From Roseiconus lacunae (lineage in GTDB: Bacteria > Planctomycetota > Planctomycetia > Pirellulales > Pirellulaceae): a stretch of 64,000 nucleotides of DNA. The notes beneath the pieces are model-generated. The model was given only the letters and a program-made list of their open reading frames with translations, ran no database searches and was not told the DNA's origin. Location of the stretch: contig NZ_VSZO01000002.1 of the NCBI RefSeq assembly GCF_008312935.1, positions 248,001 through 312,000 of the forward strand, read 5' to 3'. A program made the position numbers and the translations under genes. Positions 38,320 to 49,001 of the stretch are shown in pieces (position 1 is the stretch's first letter; each line of letters opens with the position of its first letter).

Positions 38320-38551
38320 GCGCGGAAAATCCCTCGACTAATGCCCGCGTCAAAGGAATGTTGACTGACACACTGAGTGTATCGCCGCAGCTGACCAATC
38401 AAGTGTGATCAAACGGCGAACGGCAATCATTCGTGGCGACTGTCATTCAATCGTCACGACACCGGCGTTCTCTCAAATCTCCGGCCTATCGCCTGTCACG
38501 TTAAACTAGCTCAAAAATCCCCCGCTTCTTTTCCCCGCCTGCTTTGACCCG

Positions 38552-40306
38552 ATGAATCTTGAATTTGTATCCCGGTTAACATCGTCTGACCGAGACCCCA
38601 GCCGCTTGCGATCGGCCCGTTGGTTCGCCCCTGACGACATGCGTTCGTTTGGTCATCGATCTCGCTTGAAAGGCATGGGGTTTGATGACGTGGACTTCAA
38701 GGATCGGCCGGTTGTGGCGATCCTGAATACGTGGAGCGAACTCAATACGTGTCATTCGCACTTCAAGAATCGGGCGGACGAAGTTCGTCGCGGGATTTTG
38801 CAGGCCGGCGGTTTTCCCGTCGAAGTTCCCGTGATGTCCTTGGGCGAAATGCTGATGAAGCCCACGACGATGCTGTATCGCAATTTGTTGGCGATGGAAG
38901 TCGAAGAAGTGTTGCGATGTCATCCCATCGACGCGGCTGTGCTGATGGGCGGATGCGATAAAACGGTGCCCGCGATGTTGATGGGAGCGATCAGCGCCGA
39001 CATCCCTTCAATTTTTTTCCCCGCCGGCCCGATGCTGAAAGCACGCTGGAAGAACGTCACCTTGGGAAGTGGCAGCGACGCTTGGAAATACTGGGACGAA
39101 CGATTGGCGGGCAACCTTTGCGACAAGGATTGGAAAGGCATCGAAAACTGCATCGGTCGATCGGCAGGAACTTGCATGACGATGGGAACCGCTAGCACGA
39201 TGGCGTGTGTGACCGAAGCGATGGGGATGTCGCTTCCCGGCGCCGCGTGTACCCCATCGGTCGTCGCCGATCACAGTCGCCTTGCCACTCAAACGGGACG
39301 CCATGCGGTTGAGATGGCCTGGGCAAACTGGAAACCGTCGGACATTTTGGATGAAAAGTCGATCGATAATGGTGTCATGACATCGCTGGCCATCGGAGGC
39401 AGCACCAACGCGATCGTGCACTTGATCGCGATCGCCGGCCGACTGGAACAGACACTGACACTCGAACGGTTTGATGAACTTTCTCAAACCACGCCGGTGC
39501 TTGCCGACATCCGACCGGGCGGGCAATTTCTGATGGAAGACTTTTTTGATGCCGGCGGTCTGCCGGCGCTGCTCAACCGAATGCAAGACCTACTGCATGC
39601 CGATTCGAAAACAGTTCTCGGTGGAACATTGGGGGAACAAGTCGCGGACTGTGACGTGATCGATGATCAAGTCATTCGAATTCGTGAAAACCCGGTCTCA
39701 GAAGCCGGCGGAACGTGTGTCCTGCGCGGCAACCTGGCCCCGTCGGGTTGTGTCATCAAAGCGTTAGCTGCCAACCCGGACTTACTTTCTCATCGCGGTC
39801 CGGCGGTCGTCTTTGACAACTACCCTGACATGAAAGCCCGTATCCATGATCCCGAATTGGACGTGACTTCCGACAGTGTGATCATTTTGCGAAGTGCCGG
39901 ACCGCTCGGGGCCCCCGGCTTTCCGGAATGGGGCATGTTGCCGATTCCTAAGAAGTTACTGCAAGAAGGCATTCGCGACATGGTGCGAATCAGCGACGCG
40001 CGAATGAGTGGGACCAGTTACGGCACATGCGTTCTGCACATCGCACCGGAAAGCGCCGCCGGTGGTCCGCTGGCATTGGTAAGAACGGGAGACATGATCG
40101 AAATCGATGTGCCCAAGCGTCGCATTCACTGGGATGTTGCCGAAGACGAAGCGGCACGTCGTAAGGCCGAAATCAAGCTCCCCGACGTCGTGCCACCACG
40201 TGGATACGGACAACTGTATGCCAAGCATGTCACCCAAGCGGACGTGGGATGCGATTTCGATTTCCTGACCGGACGCTCTCCCGGTGAAGAACCGGGTATC
40301 CATTAG
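38552..40306 (+). CDS. IlvD/Edd family dehydratase, sugar-acid (L-arabonate) dehydratase type
   Basis: A 584-residue cytosolic Fe-S enzyme. Three cluster cysteines are visible: C67 (ELNTCHSHF), C135 (LMGGCDKTVP) and C208 (GRSAGTCMTMGTASTM). K137 in CDKT is the family's carbamylated, Mg-binding lysine. RSAGTCMTMGTAST is like L-arabonate/sugar-acid dehydratases (R-S-x-G-T-C), not the G-A-C-G-G-M of true dihydroxy-acid dehydratase IlvD. It should therefore convert an aldonic acid such as L-arabonate to its 2-keto-3-deoxy acid; the exact acid is unproven. Supports sugar catabolism with the oxidoreductase and isomerase elsewhere in the window. Monocistronic, convergent with the Cys-rich lipoprotein gene. 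Confidence 0.88.
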   Translation: MNLEFVSRLTSSDRDPSRLRSARWFAPDDMRSFGHRSRLKGMGFDDVDFKDRPVVAILNTWSELNTCHSHFKNRADEVRRGILQAGGFPVEVPVMSLGEMLMKPTTMLYRNLLAMEVEEVLRCHPIDAAVLMGGCDKTVPAMLMGAISADIPSIFFPAGPMLKARWKNVTLGSGSDAWKYWDERLAGNLCDKDWKGIENCIGRSAGTCMTMGTASTMACVTEAMGMSLPGAACTPSVVADHSRLATQTGRHAVEMAWANWKPSDILDEKSIDNGVMTSLAIGGSTNAIVHLIAIAGRLEQTLTLERFDELSQTTPVLADIRPGGQFLMEDFFDAGGLPALLNRMQDLLHADSKTVLGGTLGEQVADCDVIDDQVIRIRENPVSEAGGTCVLRGNLAPSGCVIKALAANPDLLSHRGPAVVFDNYPDMKARIHDPELDVTSDSVIILRSAGPLGAPGFPEWGMLPIPKKLLQEGIRDMVRISDARMSGTSYGTCVLHIAPESAAGGPLALVRTGDMIEIDVPKRRIHWDVAEDEAARRKAEIKLPDVVPPRGYGQLYAKHVTQADVGCDFDFLTGRSPGEEPGIH

Positions 40307-40384
40307 CCGGCGATGCGACCGACGCACGCCAAAGACGTTGGCGGCGAATGTTTCGTCGACCTCTCAAACGAGGACTAGCCGATT

Positions 40385-40440
40385 GACGCTCGCCCCGGTT
40401 TCGGTGCGACAACCGGGGGCAACGCATGTCGGCTGATGAG
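40385..40440. repeat. Dispersed intergenic repeat, copy B
   Basis: Matches 9413-9477 (see copy A). The centre forms a perfect 8-bp stem, CCCCGGTT (40393-40400) with AACCGGGG (40411-40418), and a 10-nt loop. It lies between convergent gene ends and may also act as a transcript end. Confidence 0.65.
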
Positions 40441-40450
40441 TTGGCCCCAG

Positions 40451-40476
40451 ACAGTTGGTCTGCACAGTTGGTCTGC
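40451..40476. repeat. Tandem 13-bp direct repeat
   Basis: ACAGTTGGTCTGC occurs at 40451-40463 and directly again at 40464-40476, just past the stop of the Cys-rich lipoprotein gene. Confidence 0.85.
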
Positions 40477-40497
40477 ACGGAACACTAGTCAGTTGAG

Positions 40498-41232
40498 CTA
40501 GCGTCGATACTCGTTCAGGAAGCCGCGATTGGAAGCGGCGCGAGGATTGAAGATCTTGCGCTCACGATGCGGCTGATACGGTTTCTCGATCGCTTCGCCG
40601 TAGGTGACATCGTCATGCATTGCCGGCGGAGAAGGCACTCCGTCGGAATGGATGATCGTGCCATCGATGATTTCGCCGTCCATCATCGGGGAGTAGCCAG
40701 ACGACGCGCCGCAACTGCACCCGCCTTCGCATCCGCAGGCAGGCTCGAACCCACAACCAGGCTCAATTCCGCAGCCAGGTTCAAGTCCACAACCAGGCTC
40801 TAGTCCGCACCCGGGTTCGATGTAGCCATCGCAGTCGCAGGGACCTTCGCAGCCGCAAGCCGGTTCGCTCATGCAACTGTCACAGCCCGAATCACAACCG
40901 CCGGCACACCGAGGCGCGAAGCCTCGATTGCTGTGACCACCGGGCCCCGATTCGCAGCCGCAGTAGTATCCCCACAAACTACGCACTCCCGACAACGTGG
41001 GGCGACACTTACCGCACGATTGCCCGTTGAAGTTGCCGCACGAATCGCATGGATCCTTGCAGTCGGCCGGGTGGTTAACCCAAGGATCGACGTAAAGTTC
41101 GCCGCACCCGGTGCAAGAATCACACGCGTCTCCGCATCCTTGCAACTGACAGTTCATGCCCATTGGGCCAACGCATCCAGTAAGCCCGAGCGTGATGCAG
41201 CCGAGCAACAACAGTCCTATCCTGCGTGACAT
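40498..41232 (-). CDS. Cysteine-rich putative lipoprotein with EPGCG repeats
   Basis: A 244-residue protein with a lipoprotein signal (GLLLLGCITLGLTGC, lipid Cys C20). Mature sequence holds about 29 cysteines, many as C-x2-C or G-C-G pairs (DACDSCTGC, DSCGNFNGQSCGKC, SGCDSC). Residues ~140-170 are five tandem hexapeptides (EPGCGL, EPGCGL, EPGCGI, EPGCGF, EPACGC), encoded by an 18-bp repeat around 40738-40830. The basic C-terminus (PHRERKIFNPRAASNRGF) is separate. Such Cys/Gly-rich secreted proteins are common in planctomycetes, whose cell wall contains cystine-rich protein; a role in the envelope or metal binding is inference. Convergent with the dehydratase gene. Confidence 0.8.
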   Translation of the reverse strand: MSRRIGLLLLGCITLGLTGCVGPMGMNCQLQGCGDACDSCTGCGELYVDPWVNHPADCKDPCDSCGNFNGQSCGKCRPTLSGVRSLWGYYCGCESGPGGHSNRGFAPRCAGGCDSGCDSCMSEPACGCEGPCDCDGYIEPGCGLEPGCGLEPGCGIEPGCGFEPACGCEGGCSCGASSGYSPMMDGEIIDGTIIHSDGVPSPPAMHDDVTYGEAIEKPYQPHRERKIFNPRAASNRGFLNEYRR

Positions 41233-41604
41233 ATCGTTCGATTCCGTGAAACTCGTCGTGCCCCGCTAAGCAGGGCGGTCTTCGTGACGTCTGTAACCTC
41301 ACCGCAATCAGTCATCGTCAACCTAATCGTCAAAGTTGACTAATTCTGGGCAAACCGTTTTCGCGAGGTTTTGTCAAGCAAACTGTGCTATCGCCCGGGC
41401 GCACAAATTCGATACCCTCGACGGCTGAAAACCTGGAGTTAGCTCACCCATGAAGTAGGTGAGCCGACGACTTCCAGCGTGTGTAGCTGAAGGCATTGTG
41501 CGGCTCAAGGTTTTCGAAGAGGTCGCCATTACCGCGCGACCTCAATCACCGGACGACGCCAATGGCATCCGGAAAGTCATCTGATTTCAACGCACCGGAA
41601 GGCA
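41233..41604. promoter_or_regulatory. Divergent intergenic region, PAP2 leader side strongly structured
   Basis: About 370 bp between the lipoprotein start (minus) and PAP2 gene start (plus). No protein is seen. The right half holds several stable hairpins, listed separately. A TTGTCA at 41371-41376 looks like a -35 box but no -10 sits at the right distance. Confidence 0.35.
41427..41572 (+). ncRNA. Candidate structured RNA or leader element upstream of PAP2 gene
   Basis: Nested inverted repeats suggest a folded RNA. An outer 12-bp stem with one mismatch joins 41427-41438 to 41504-41515. Inside are GCTCACC/GGTGAGC (41442-41448, 41458-41464; perfect) and CTTCCAGC/GCTGAAG (41471-41478, 41486-41492; one bulge), so a three-way junction. 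Two more hairpins follow: GAGGTCGC/GCGACCTC (41519-41526, 41536-41543; perfect) and CCGGA-GCC/GGC-TCCGG (41549-41572). The last ends 33 nt before the PAP2 ATG. I do not recognise a known class, and the strand could be the reverse. It may be a cis-acting leader or a small RNA gene. Confidence 0.4.
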
Positions 41605-42603
41605 ATGAAACGTATGGATGCGAAACGAGCGACGATTCCAATGAATGAGACGCTTGACAGCGGCGGTGTTGCCGGCGGGATCGGCGACTCCGAACGCCAG
41701 GTCACGCCGATTCAGTTGTCTCGCCAGGGCGAGTCGCCATCATCGCCCCCAACGCTAGGCGATGGCCAGGCGACCGATGCCCCCACCGCCGAAGAGACCT
41801 CTGCGAAGTCGACTTCGACACAAACCGAGTCCACATTTTCGAATCCGGCCTGCAAGCCGTCACTATTGAACTACCGTTTCCGACTTTCGTCGCTGTTCGC
41901 CCTTGGCATCATGCTGTTGCTCTGCGTGCCCATCGCGACCTTGATCGACGTTCCGGTGGCACGTTGGTTTGCCAAAGACCCGTTGCCGCGCGAGGTTTAT
42001 AATGCGGTTGAACTGATGCGGGTATTCTCACACGGCAGTGGGATCTTTCTGGTGTTGTTTGGAATCTTCCTCATGGCTCCACGATGCCGATGGCAATTGC
42101 CGCGTCTGGTTACGCTCGCAGTCGGTGCGGGGGCGTTTGCGACGCTGGGCCGCATTTTCGTGTTGCGTCCCCGTCCGACGGGATTCAACCTTGATGTCGC
42201 CTCGATGGATTCCGCTTGGCTGTGGGCGTTTGACTGGACGTTGTCACAAGTCGCGACGTTCGACGCCAGCACGCGTGCCTTTCCTAGTGGAAATATGGCG
42301 ACGGCAACGGCGCTAACGATCGGGTTGTGGATGGTATTGCCAAGCGGACGCATCCTTTTTGGCTTGATGTGCTTCGGGACCGTCCTTCAACGTCTCGCTT
42401 GCGGGGCACACTTTCCCAGCGATCTTTTTGGTGGCGGCGCATTCGGAGTGTTTTGGGCATTCATCTGCTATCACCCCAAGCTACTCGGAAATCTGTTTGA
42501 CAAGATGCAGCCGGAATCCGAACCCCGTCGGCTTCGCGACTCCGCCGACCGATCGCTCAGCGTACATCGGGACGACGACGAGCAATCGCCGTTGGCTGCG
42601 TGA
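41605..42603 (+). CDS. PAP2-family membrane phosphatase with an altered C2 motif
   Basis: A 332-residue protein with a ~90-residue Ser/Thr/Pro-rich cytosolic tail and about six membrane helices. PAP2 motifs are in order: C1 RIFVLRPRP (R-x6-RP; the usual first Lys is Arg), C2 FPSGN where the usual His is Asn, and C3 QRLACGAHFPSD (QR-x5-H-x3-D, usual Ser is Gln). The nucleophilic His and following Asp of C3 are intact. The C2 His normally aids leaving-group protonation, so activity may be reduced or differ. Family members dephosphorylate lipid phosphates such as phosphatidic acid, undecaprenyl-PP or lipid A. The start is uncertain (ATG 41605, 41614 or 41641); GGAAGG at 41597-41602 best suits 41614. 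A structured leader precedes it. Confidence 0.78.
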   Translation: MKRMDAKRATIPMNETLDSGGVAGGIGDSERQVTPIQLSRQGESPSSPPTLGDGQATDAPTAEETSAKSTSTQTESTFSNPACKPSLLNYRFRLSSLFALGIMLLLCVPIATLIDVPVARWFAKDPLPREVYNAVELMRVFSHGSGIFLVLFGIFLMAPRCRWQLPRLVTLAVGAGAFATLGRIFVLRPRPTGFNLDVASMDSAWLWAFDWTLSQVATFDASTRAFPSGNMATATALTIGLWMVLPSGRILFGLMCFGTVLQRLACGAHFPSDLFGGGAFGVFWAFICYHPKLLGNLFDKMQPESEPRRLRDSADRSLSVHRDDDEQSPLAA

Positions 42604-42738
42604 TCGCAGTCCGCGTGAACGGTAATGACGTTTGCCGCTTGGGGCGAAAGCCACCTGCTGCCACCCTGACAGCGATCGGGTACATTGCGGGGGTCTTTTC
42701 CGACTTGATACCGATCGCTTTTGGCTAGAGATTCTCTG

Positions 42739-43386
42739 ATGCGACTATTACCACAGCTCATCGAAAACAATCGCAAATGGGTGAGCAACGTCAACAATGC
42801 TGACCCAGAGTTTTTTGACCGTCTTTCGCGAGGCCAAAGTCCCGAACTACTTTGGATCGGATGTGCCGACAGTCGGGTCCCGGCGAATCAAATTTTGGGT
42901 CTGCTTCCCGGTGATGTTTTCGTTCACCGCAACATCGCGAACGTCGTTGTTCATAGTGACTTTAATTGCCAAAGCGTGATTGAGTACGCGGTCAGTGTCT
43001 TGAAGGTCAAGCACATCATCGTCTGCGGTCATTACAGTTGCGGCGGCGTGAAAGCAGCGAGCGAAAACCACCATGTCGGACTGATCGACAACTGGTTGCG
43101 ACACATACGTGACGTCCGTCAAAAACACGAAACGGTTCTCGATGCGATCGAGGACGAAGGCGAAAAGTTTGACCGGCTCTGCGAGCTAAACGTCGTCGAA
43201 CAAGCTTATAACGTTTGCCACTCGACGGTCGTGCAGGAAGCCTGGCAACGCAACCAAGAACTGGCCGTTCACGGCTGGATCTACAGCATCGGCGATGGTT
43301 TATTGAAAGATTTGAACGTGACGATTTCAAAGCCGACCGAGATCGCGGCCGCCTATCGCGTCGCCATCGACCAACAAATCGCTTGA
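42739..43386 (+). CDS. can: Beta-class carbonic anhydrase
   Basis: From ATG 42739 it has 215 residues, the normal size; a TTG at 42721 is less likely. It interconverts CO2 and bicarbonate in the cytosol. Zinc ligands are visible: C42 (WIGCADSRVP), H98 and C101 (CGHYSCGG). The D44-R46 dyad that controls access of the fourth ligand is present, as is VHRNIAN. The C-terminus carries the conserved LAVHGWIYSIGDG. It follows the PAP2 gene on the same strand after ~135 bp but need not be co-transcribed. Bicarbonate made here could feed the PEPCK-like enzyme, but nothing local links them. Confidence 0.95.
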   Translation: MRLLPQLIENNRKWVSNVNNADPEFFDRLSRGQSPELLWIGCADSRVPANQILGLLPGDVFVHRNIANVVVHSDFNCQSVIEYAVSVLKVKHIIVCGHYSCGGVKAASENHHVGLIDNWLRHIRDVRQKHETVLDAIEDEGEKFDRLCELNVVEQAYNVCHSTVVQEAWQRNQELAVHGWIYSIGDGLLKDLNVTISKPTEIAAAYRVAIDQQIA

Positions 43387-43575
43387 CCATTTGTAAACGC
43401 CTGTCACACACCTCTGTCGGATGGCGTTCGCCTCGGTAAAACGCGATCTCACCATGATGCCGGATCTGATCGACACCCTCCTTCTGCGATCACCCGGGCC
43501 TCCTGTAATCACTCGCGCAAACCAACTCTCCGAAGCCACCTTCGGCAGCGCCCCAGAGTATGATGTCGATCGGTG

Positions 43576-45366
43576 ATGCGGACCTTGTTTTCCCGCATCA
43601 AAGCCAACTCGACCGATCGCTTCGCCATGAGTATTCAATTTTGGTGTGTCCGCGCAGTTCACTGCGTCCTCTTGTGTCTGACTGCTGCGTTCGCTTTGCC
43701 GGAACGATCGACAGATGCGGCCGATCGGCCAAACATCATCTGGATCATGTCCGACGACATGGGCTTTTCGGACATCGGTTGCTATGGCAGTGAAATCGAA
43801 ACACCGGTGCTTGATGGGCTAGCCGACCACGGACTCCGCTACACCCAATTTTACAACACCGCGCGATGTTGCCCGACGCGGGCGAGTCTGCTGACCGGCT
43901 TGTATCCGCACCAAGCCGGGATCGGACACATGATGAACGATCGAGGCTATGACGGCTATCGCGGCGACTTGAATCGAGAATGCGTGACGATCGCCGAAGT
44001 CCTACGTCCGGCAGGCTATCGAACTTACCTGAGCGGTAAGTGGCATGTGACGAAAAACACTCGTCCCAAAAGCCACGACGACAAACACAACTGGCCGTTG
44101 CAACGTGGGTTTGATCGTTTCTATGGCACCATTCACGGTGCCGGCAGTTTCTTCGATCCCAACACTTTGACCCGCGATAACGAATTCATCTCGCCGGCAT
44201 CGGACTCCGAATACACGCCAGATCAGTTTCCCGGTGGTCAATACTATTACACCGACGCAATTGCCGATCATGCGGTCCGGTTTGTTCGCGAACACCGACG
44301 CGACCATGACGCCAAGCCTTTTTTCATGTACGTCAGCTTCACCGCCGCCCATTGGCCAATGCACGCATTGGAAAACGACATCGCAAAGTACAAGGGACGC
44401 TACGATGCCGGCTATGACGCGATCCGAAAGGCCCGTTATCGGCGGATGATCGAACTCGGATTGATCAAGCCAAGTTCAACCGAACTGTTCCCAATCGAAG
44501 AGTCGGCGAAAGAAACTGAGCATTGGGACTGGGACAAACGAAATATGGAAGTTTATGCCGCGATGATCGACTCGATGGACCGCGGCATCGGGCGGATCGT
44601 CGAATCACTCAAGACAACCGACCAGCTTGACAACACGGTAATTTGCTTCTTCCAAGACAACGGCGGCTGCGCGGAAAATTACGGTCGGGGCGGGAAACCA
44701 CAACCTCGTCAAGATACACCAAGCCTCGAACCGCTTGACGCTGAATACCTTCAGCCCGACATGCAACCCAAACAAACGCGCGACGGCTATCCTGTTCGCA
44801 CGGGCAAAGGCGTGATGGCGGGGGGCGCCGATACTTATATCGCCTATGGTCGCGCCTGGGCAACCGTTTCAAACACGCCGTTTCGACAGTACAAGCACTA
44901 CACCCATGAAGGAGGGATCTCGACGCCGTTAATCGTGCATTGGCCAGACGGACTAAATCGCGACGGTGAACTCGAACACACCCCCGGACACCTGGTTGAC
45001 CTGATGGCGACCGCGGTCGACTTGGCGCAAGCCGACTATCCCACGACGGCCCATGGCGGTCATGCGATCAAGCCAATGGAAGGCCAAAGCTTGGTGCCAA
45101 CGTTCCGCGGTCAATCGATCGAGCGCGACGCGATCTATTGGGAACACGAAGGCAATCGAGCGATTCGCCAAGGCGACTGGAAACTGGTGGCCAAAGGGGC
45201 ACGCGGTCAATGGGAACTTTATAACATTGCCAATGATCGCAGCGAACAGAATGATCTGGCGCAACGGTTCCCCGACCGCGTCGAGGCGATGGCAGCCCTG
45301 TGGACCGCCTATGCCGAACGGGCCAACGTGTTGCCGCTGAACCCAAAGCCGAAGAAAAAGCAATAG
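43576..45366 (+). CDS. Exported sulfatase (arylsulfatase A type, S1 family)
   Basis: About 596 residues from ATG 43576; an ATG at 43627 would give a tidier signal peptide (MSIQFWCVRAVHCVLLCL). It hydrolyses sulfate esters in the periplasm or outside. The formylglycine motif is CCPTRASLLTG: C99 is the residue to be oxidised in C-x-P-x-R (numbered from the GTG one codon before 43576). Metal-binding Asp pair is in IWIMSDDMGFSD and the lower site in FFQDNGGCAENYG. SGKWHVTKN holds the usual active-site Lys and His. Planctomycetes carry many such enzymes for sulfated algal polysaccharides; the substrate is unknown. It converges with the YugP-like gene, whose stop lies 4 bp away. Confidence 0.94.
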   Translation: MRTLFSRIKANSTDRFAMSIQFWCVRAVHCVLLCLTAAFALPERSTDAADRPNIIWIMSDDMGFSDIGCYGSEIETPVLDGLADHGLRYTQFYNTARCCPTRASLLTGLYPHQAGIGHMMNDRGYDGYRGDLNRECVTIAEVLRPAGYRTYLSGKWHVTKNTRPKSHDDKHNWPLQRGFDRFYGTIHGAGSFFDPNTLTRDNEFISPASDSEYTPDQFPGGQYYYTDAIADHAVRFVREHRRDHDAKPFFMYVSFTAAHWPMHALENDIAKYKGRYDAGYDAIRKARYRRMIELGLIKPSSTELFPIEESAKETEHWDWDKRNMEVYAAMIDSMDRGIGRIVESLKTTDQLDNTVICFFQDNGGCAENYGRGGKPQPRQDTPSLEPLDAEYLQPDMQPKQTRDGYPVRTGKGVMAGGADTYIAYGRAWATVSNTPFRQYKHYTHEGGISTPLIVHWPDGLNRDGELEHTPGHLVDLMATAVDLAQADYPTTAHGGHAIKPMEGQSLVPTFRGQSIERDAIYWEHEGNRAIRQGDWKLVAKGARGQWELYNIANDRSEQNDLAQRFPDRVEAMAALWTAYAERANVLPLNPKPKKKQ

Positions 45367-45370
45367 CCGG

Positions 45371-46063
45371 TCAGCGTCGATCGCCCATGAACCGCATGAT
45401 GAAGTACAGCAGCGTCATCACCGCTTGGAGCGTGCCGGCAACGTAAGTGAGCGCGGCCGCGTTGAGAACTTTGGCAACAAATTGTTCCTCATTCGCGGAG
45501 ATGATGTTGCCTTCGACCAAGTGACGTCGAGCTCGGTTACTGGCGTCGAATTCCACCGGCAAATTCACAACCTGGAAAAAGACAACACCGGCAAACATGA
45601 CGATCCCTGCGAGCAACAAGACTTTGCCCAGCGGGATCGACGAGAGCATCAATCCGACCGAAGCGACCGTCACACCGATTCCGCTGCCGAAGTTGGCAGC
45701 CGGAACGGCGGCGTTTCGAATCGTCAGCGGCGCGTAGTTCTTCGCATCTTGGAACGCATGCCCGGCTTCGTGACAGGCAACACCGACCGCCGCCATCGAG
45801 CGCTGGCTATAGACCGAATCGCTAAGCCGGAGCACTTTATGTCGGGGGTCGTAGTGATCGCTCAAATGCCCGGGGACACGCTCGATCCCAACTTGCGTCA
45901 GCCCCGCCGAGTCAAGCATTTGGCGCGCCGCCTGCGCTCCGGTCATCCTGGCCGGAACTTCTGACATCGATTGAAAAGTCGATTTGACCCGCCACTGGGC
46001 GAACATCGCCAGCAGCAACGGCGGGATCGCAAACAAATAATACAGAGGGTCGAAGTAGAGCAT
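45371..46063 (-). CDS. YugP-like zinc metallopeptidase, membrane protein
   Basis: A 230-residue integral membrane protein. The N-terminal helix (LYYLFAIPPLLLAMFAQW) is followed by a peptidase region with zinc site ACHEAGHAFQDA (H-E-x-x-H) and two or three C-terminal helices (IGVTVASVGLMLSSIPLG, VLLLAGIVMFAGVVFFQVV and the last ~25 residues). A third ligand is likely the Glu/Asp in NLPVEFDASNRA. The family is the uncharacterised Zn-dependent YugP group; substrates are unknown, with protein quality control a common guess. Its stop is 4 bp from the convergent sulfatase stop. Start ATG 46063 and length are normal. Confidence 0.88.
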   Translation of the reverse strand: MLYFDPLYYLFAIPPLLLAMFAQWRVKSTFQSMSEVPARMTGAQAARQMLDSAGLTQVGIERVPGHLSDHYDPRHKVLRLSDSVYSQRSMAAVGVACHEAGHAFQDAKNYAPLTIRNAAVPAANFGSGIGVTVASVGLMLSSIPLGKVLLLAGIVMFAGVVFFQVVNLPVEFDASNRARRHLVEGNIISANEEQFVAKVLNAAALTYVAGTLQAVMTLLYFIMRFMGDRR

Positions 46064-46766
46064 CGTTAAGACTTAAAACAACTTGGTCGGTGCTAAACGG
46101 AAGGAGTCCATCGAAGTGACAGCCCCAGTGATTCGCGTAGCGGACTGCAATCTTTGGACCAATCTCAGAAAGCCAAAGTTAGGTGTAACAGAATTCCGAC
46201 TGCAATTTACCGGACTACGAATTTCGTGACCGCCGCTTTGATGCAGCCTCAACTCGACGTGTCAGCTTCTCGTCACAGACTCGGCTTCGTTGACTTCCGG
46301 CCTCCCCTCTGCAGACCGACCTGCAAGAAGTTGATTGTCCCAGCCTGCCAAACGGGCACACGCAGATTTCAAAGAATGGGGCGCCGGTCGGAAGAAGCAA
46401 GTACGACGGCTGGCTGCCATTTTGACGACCGCAACGGCCCCGCACCGTTTGGGGGGCGATGCCGAGTTGTCTAACCTGCTGTGATTGGCTTGTCAGTGAA
46501 GACTCGTAGTGGGATCGCATTGCGAGTGACGAAAAACGGTTTCCGACAAAAAAACAGCCAGAATTGCCCGTAGAAACGCCCGAAAAAGCCTGCCGACCAT
46601 TGAGTGGCACACCTTTTGCTCTCCCGCACCGCTGATGAATCAAACTGTCATCTTGGCGCCGTCGATGGGCGGTTCCGCCGAGAGTCAGGAGCCGTCAAAA
46701 TCGGCTGATCAAACATACGACACTGTCAGTCACATTCCCCGCACTTTACAGAAGGTATCCGCAACC
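46064..46766. promoter_or_regulatory. Region upstream of groES
   Basis: About 700 bp between the divergent YugP-like start and groES. Open frames here (for example on the minus strand at 46215-46643) lack protein-like composition. A groESL promoter is expected, but I see neither a CIRCE element (TTAGCACTC-N9-GAGTGCTAA) nor clear sigma-32 boxes. GroES translation starts at 46767, not at the in-frame upstream ATG at 46635. Confidence 0.45.
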
Positions 46767-47084
46767 ATGGCGACTGCCACCAAGAAGAAGGCATCCGTTC
46801 GTCTGCAACCGATCGGCGAACGAATTGTGGTCCAGCGAGAGGAGAGCGAAGAGACGACCGCCGGCGGCATCGTTCTGCCCGACGCGGCAAAAGAGAAGCC
46901 CGCTCGTGGCACCGTGATCGCTGTTGGCACCGGACGACTGTTGGACGACGGCAGCCGTAGCGAAAGCCAACTGTCCGAAGGCGAAAAAGTTTTGTTCAGC
47001 AGCTACGCGGGTGAATCCGTCGAAGTGGACGGCGTTGAGTACCTGCTGATGCGTGAAGATGACGTTTTGGCGGTTGTCGAGTAA
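46767..47084 (+). CDS. groES: Co-chaperonin GroES (Cpn10)
   Basis: 105 residues starting MATATKKKASVRLQPIGERI. It caps GroEL and completes the folding chamber. The mobile loop is EESEETTAGGIVLPDAA and the roof/base region is GEKVLFSSYAGESVEVDGVE, with C-terminal LLMREDDVLAVVE. A basic N-terminal extension (TKKKAS) is slightly longer than in E. coli. An upstream in-frame ATG (46635) would add 44 residues of non-family sequence and is rejected. groEL starts 100 bp downstream, so this is the standard groESL operon. Confidence 0.97.
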   Translation: MATATKKKASVRLQPIGERIVVQREESEETTAGGIVLPDAAKEKPARGTVIAVGTGRLLDDGSRSESQLSEGEKVLFSSYAGESVEVDGVEYLLMREDDVLAVVE

Positions 47085-47142
47085 TCACGACGATCGCGGC
47101 CGCGGGGTTCACTCCGCCGGCTCGACATCATCCTGGCGATAA

Positions 47143-48801
<1,659 letters not shown>

Positions 48802-48836
48802 GATCGCCTCGGTCGAAAGACAACTGACAATCATGA

Positions 48837-48866
48837 CGCCCGGAGCTTCTGCTTCGGGCGTTTTTT
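48837..48866 (+). terminator. Rho-independent terminator after groEL
   Basis: CGCCCGGAG (48837-48845) pairs with CTTCGGGCG (48852-48860; one G:U) around CTTCTG, followed by six T (48861-48866). Confidence 0.88.
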
Positions 48867-49001
48867 CATGGGCAAGGAGAGAGACGCAAATATTGCATTG
48901 TTGTTGCTGACCGTGTTCGTTCGGTCGAATGCCAAGTTGCGTGTCGGTCGCTTCATCGCTTACCGCCGCCGCCCCATACTGGGAACTCTCACGGCAAAGT
49001 C

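Noticed and set aside
41438..41444. GTTAGCT resembling an integron attC core site
   Set aside because: It does not fit GTTRRRY and there is no paired core site or cassette-like gene array.
46215..46643. 142-residue minus-strand frame upstream of groES
   Set aside because: Low-complexity Ser/Arg/Cys-rich translation with no protein-like pattern or ribosome site.
46064..46766. CIRCE element expected for groESL
   Set aside because: I looked for TTAGCACTC-N9-GAGTGCTAA and did not find a convincing match.
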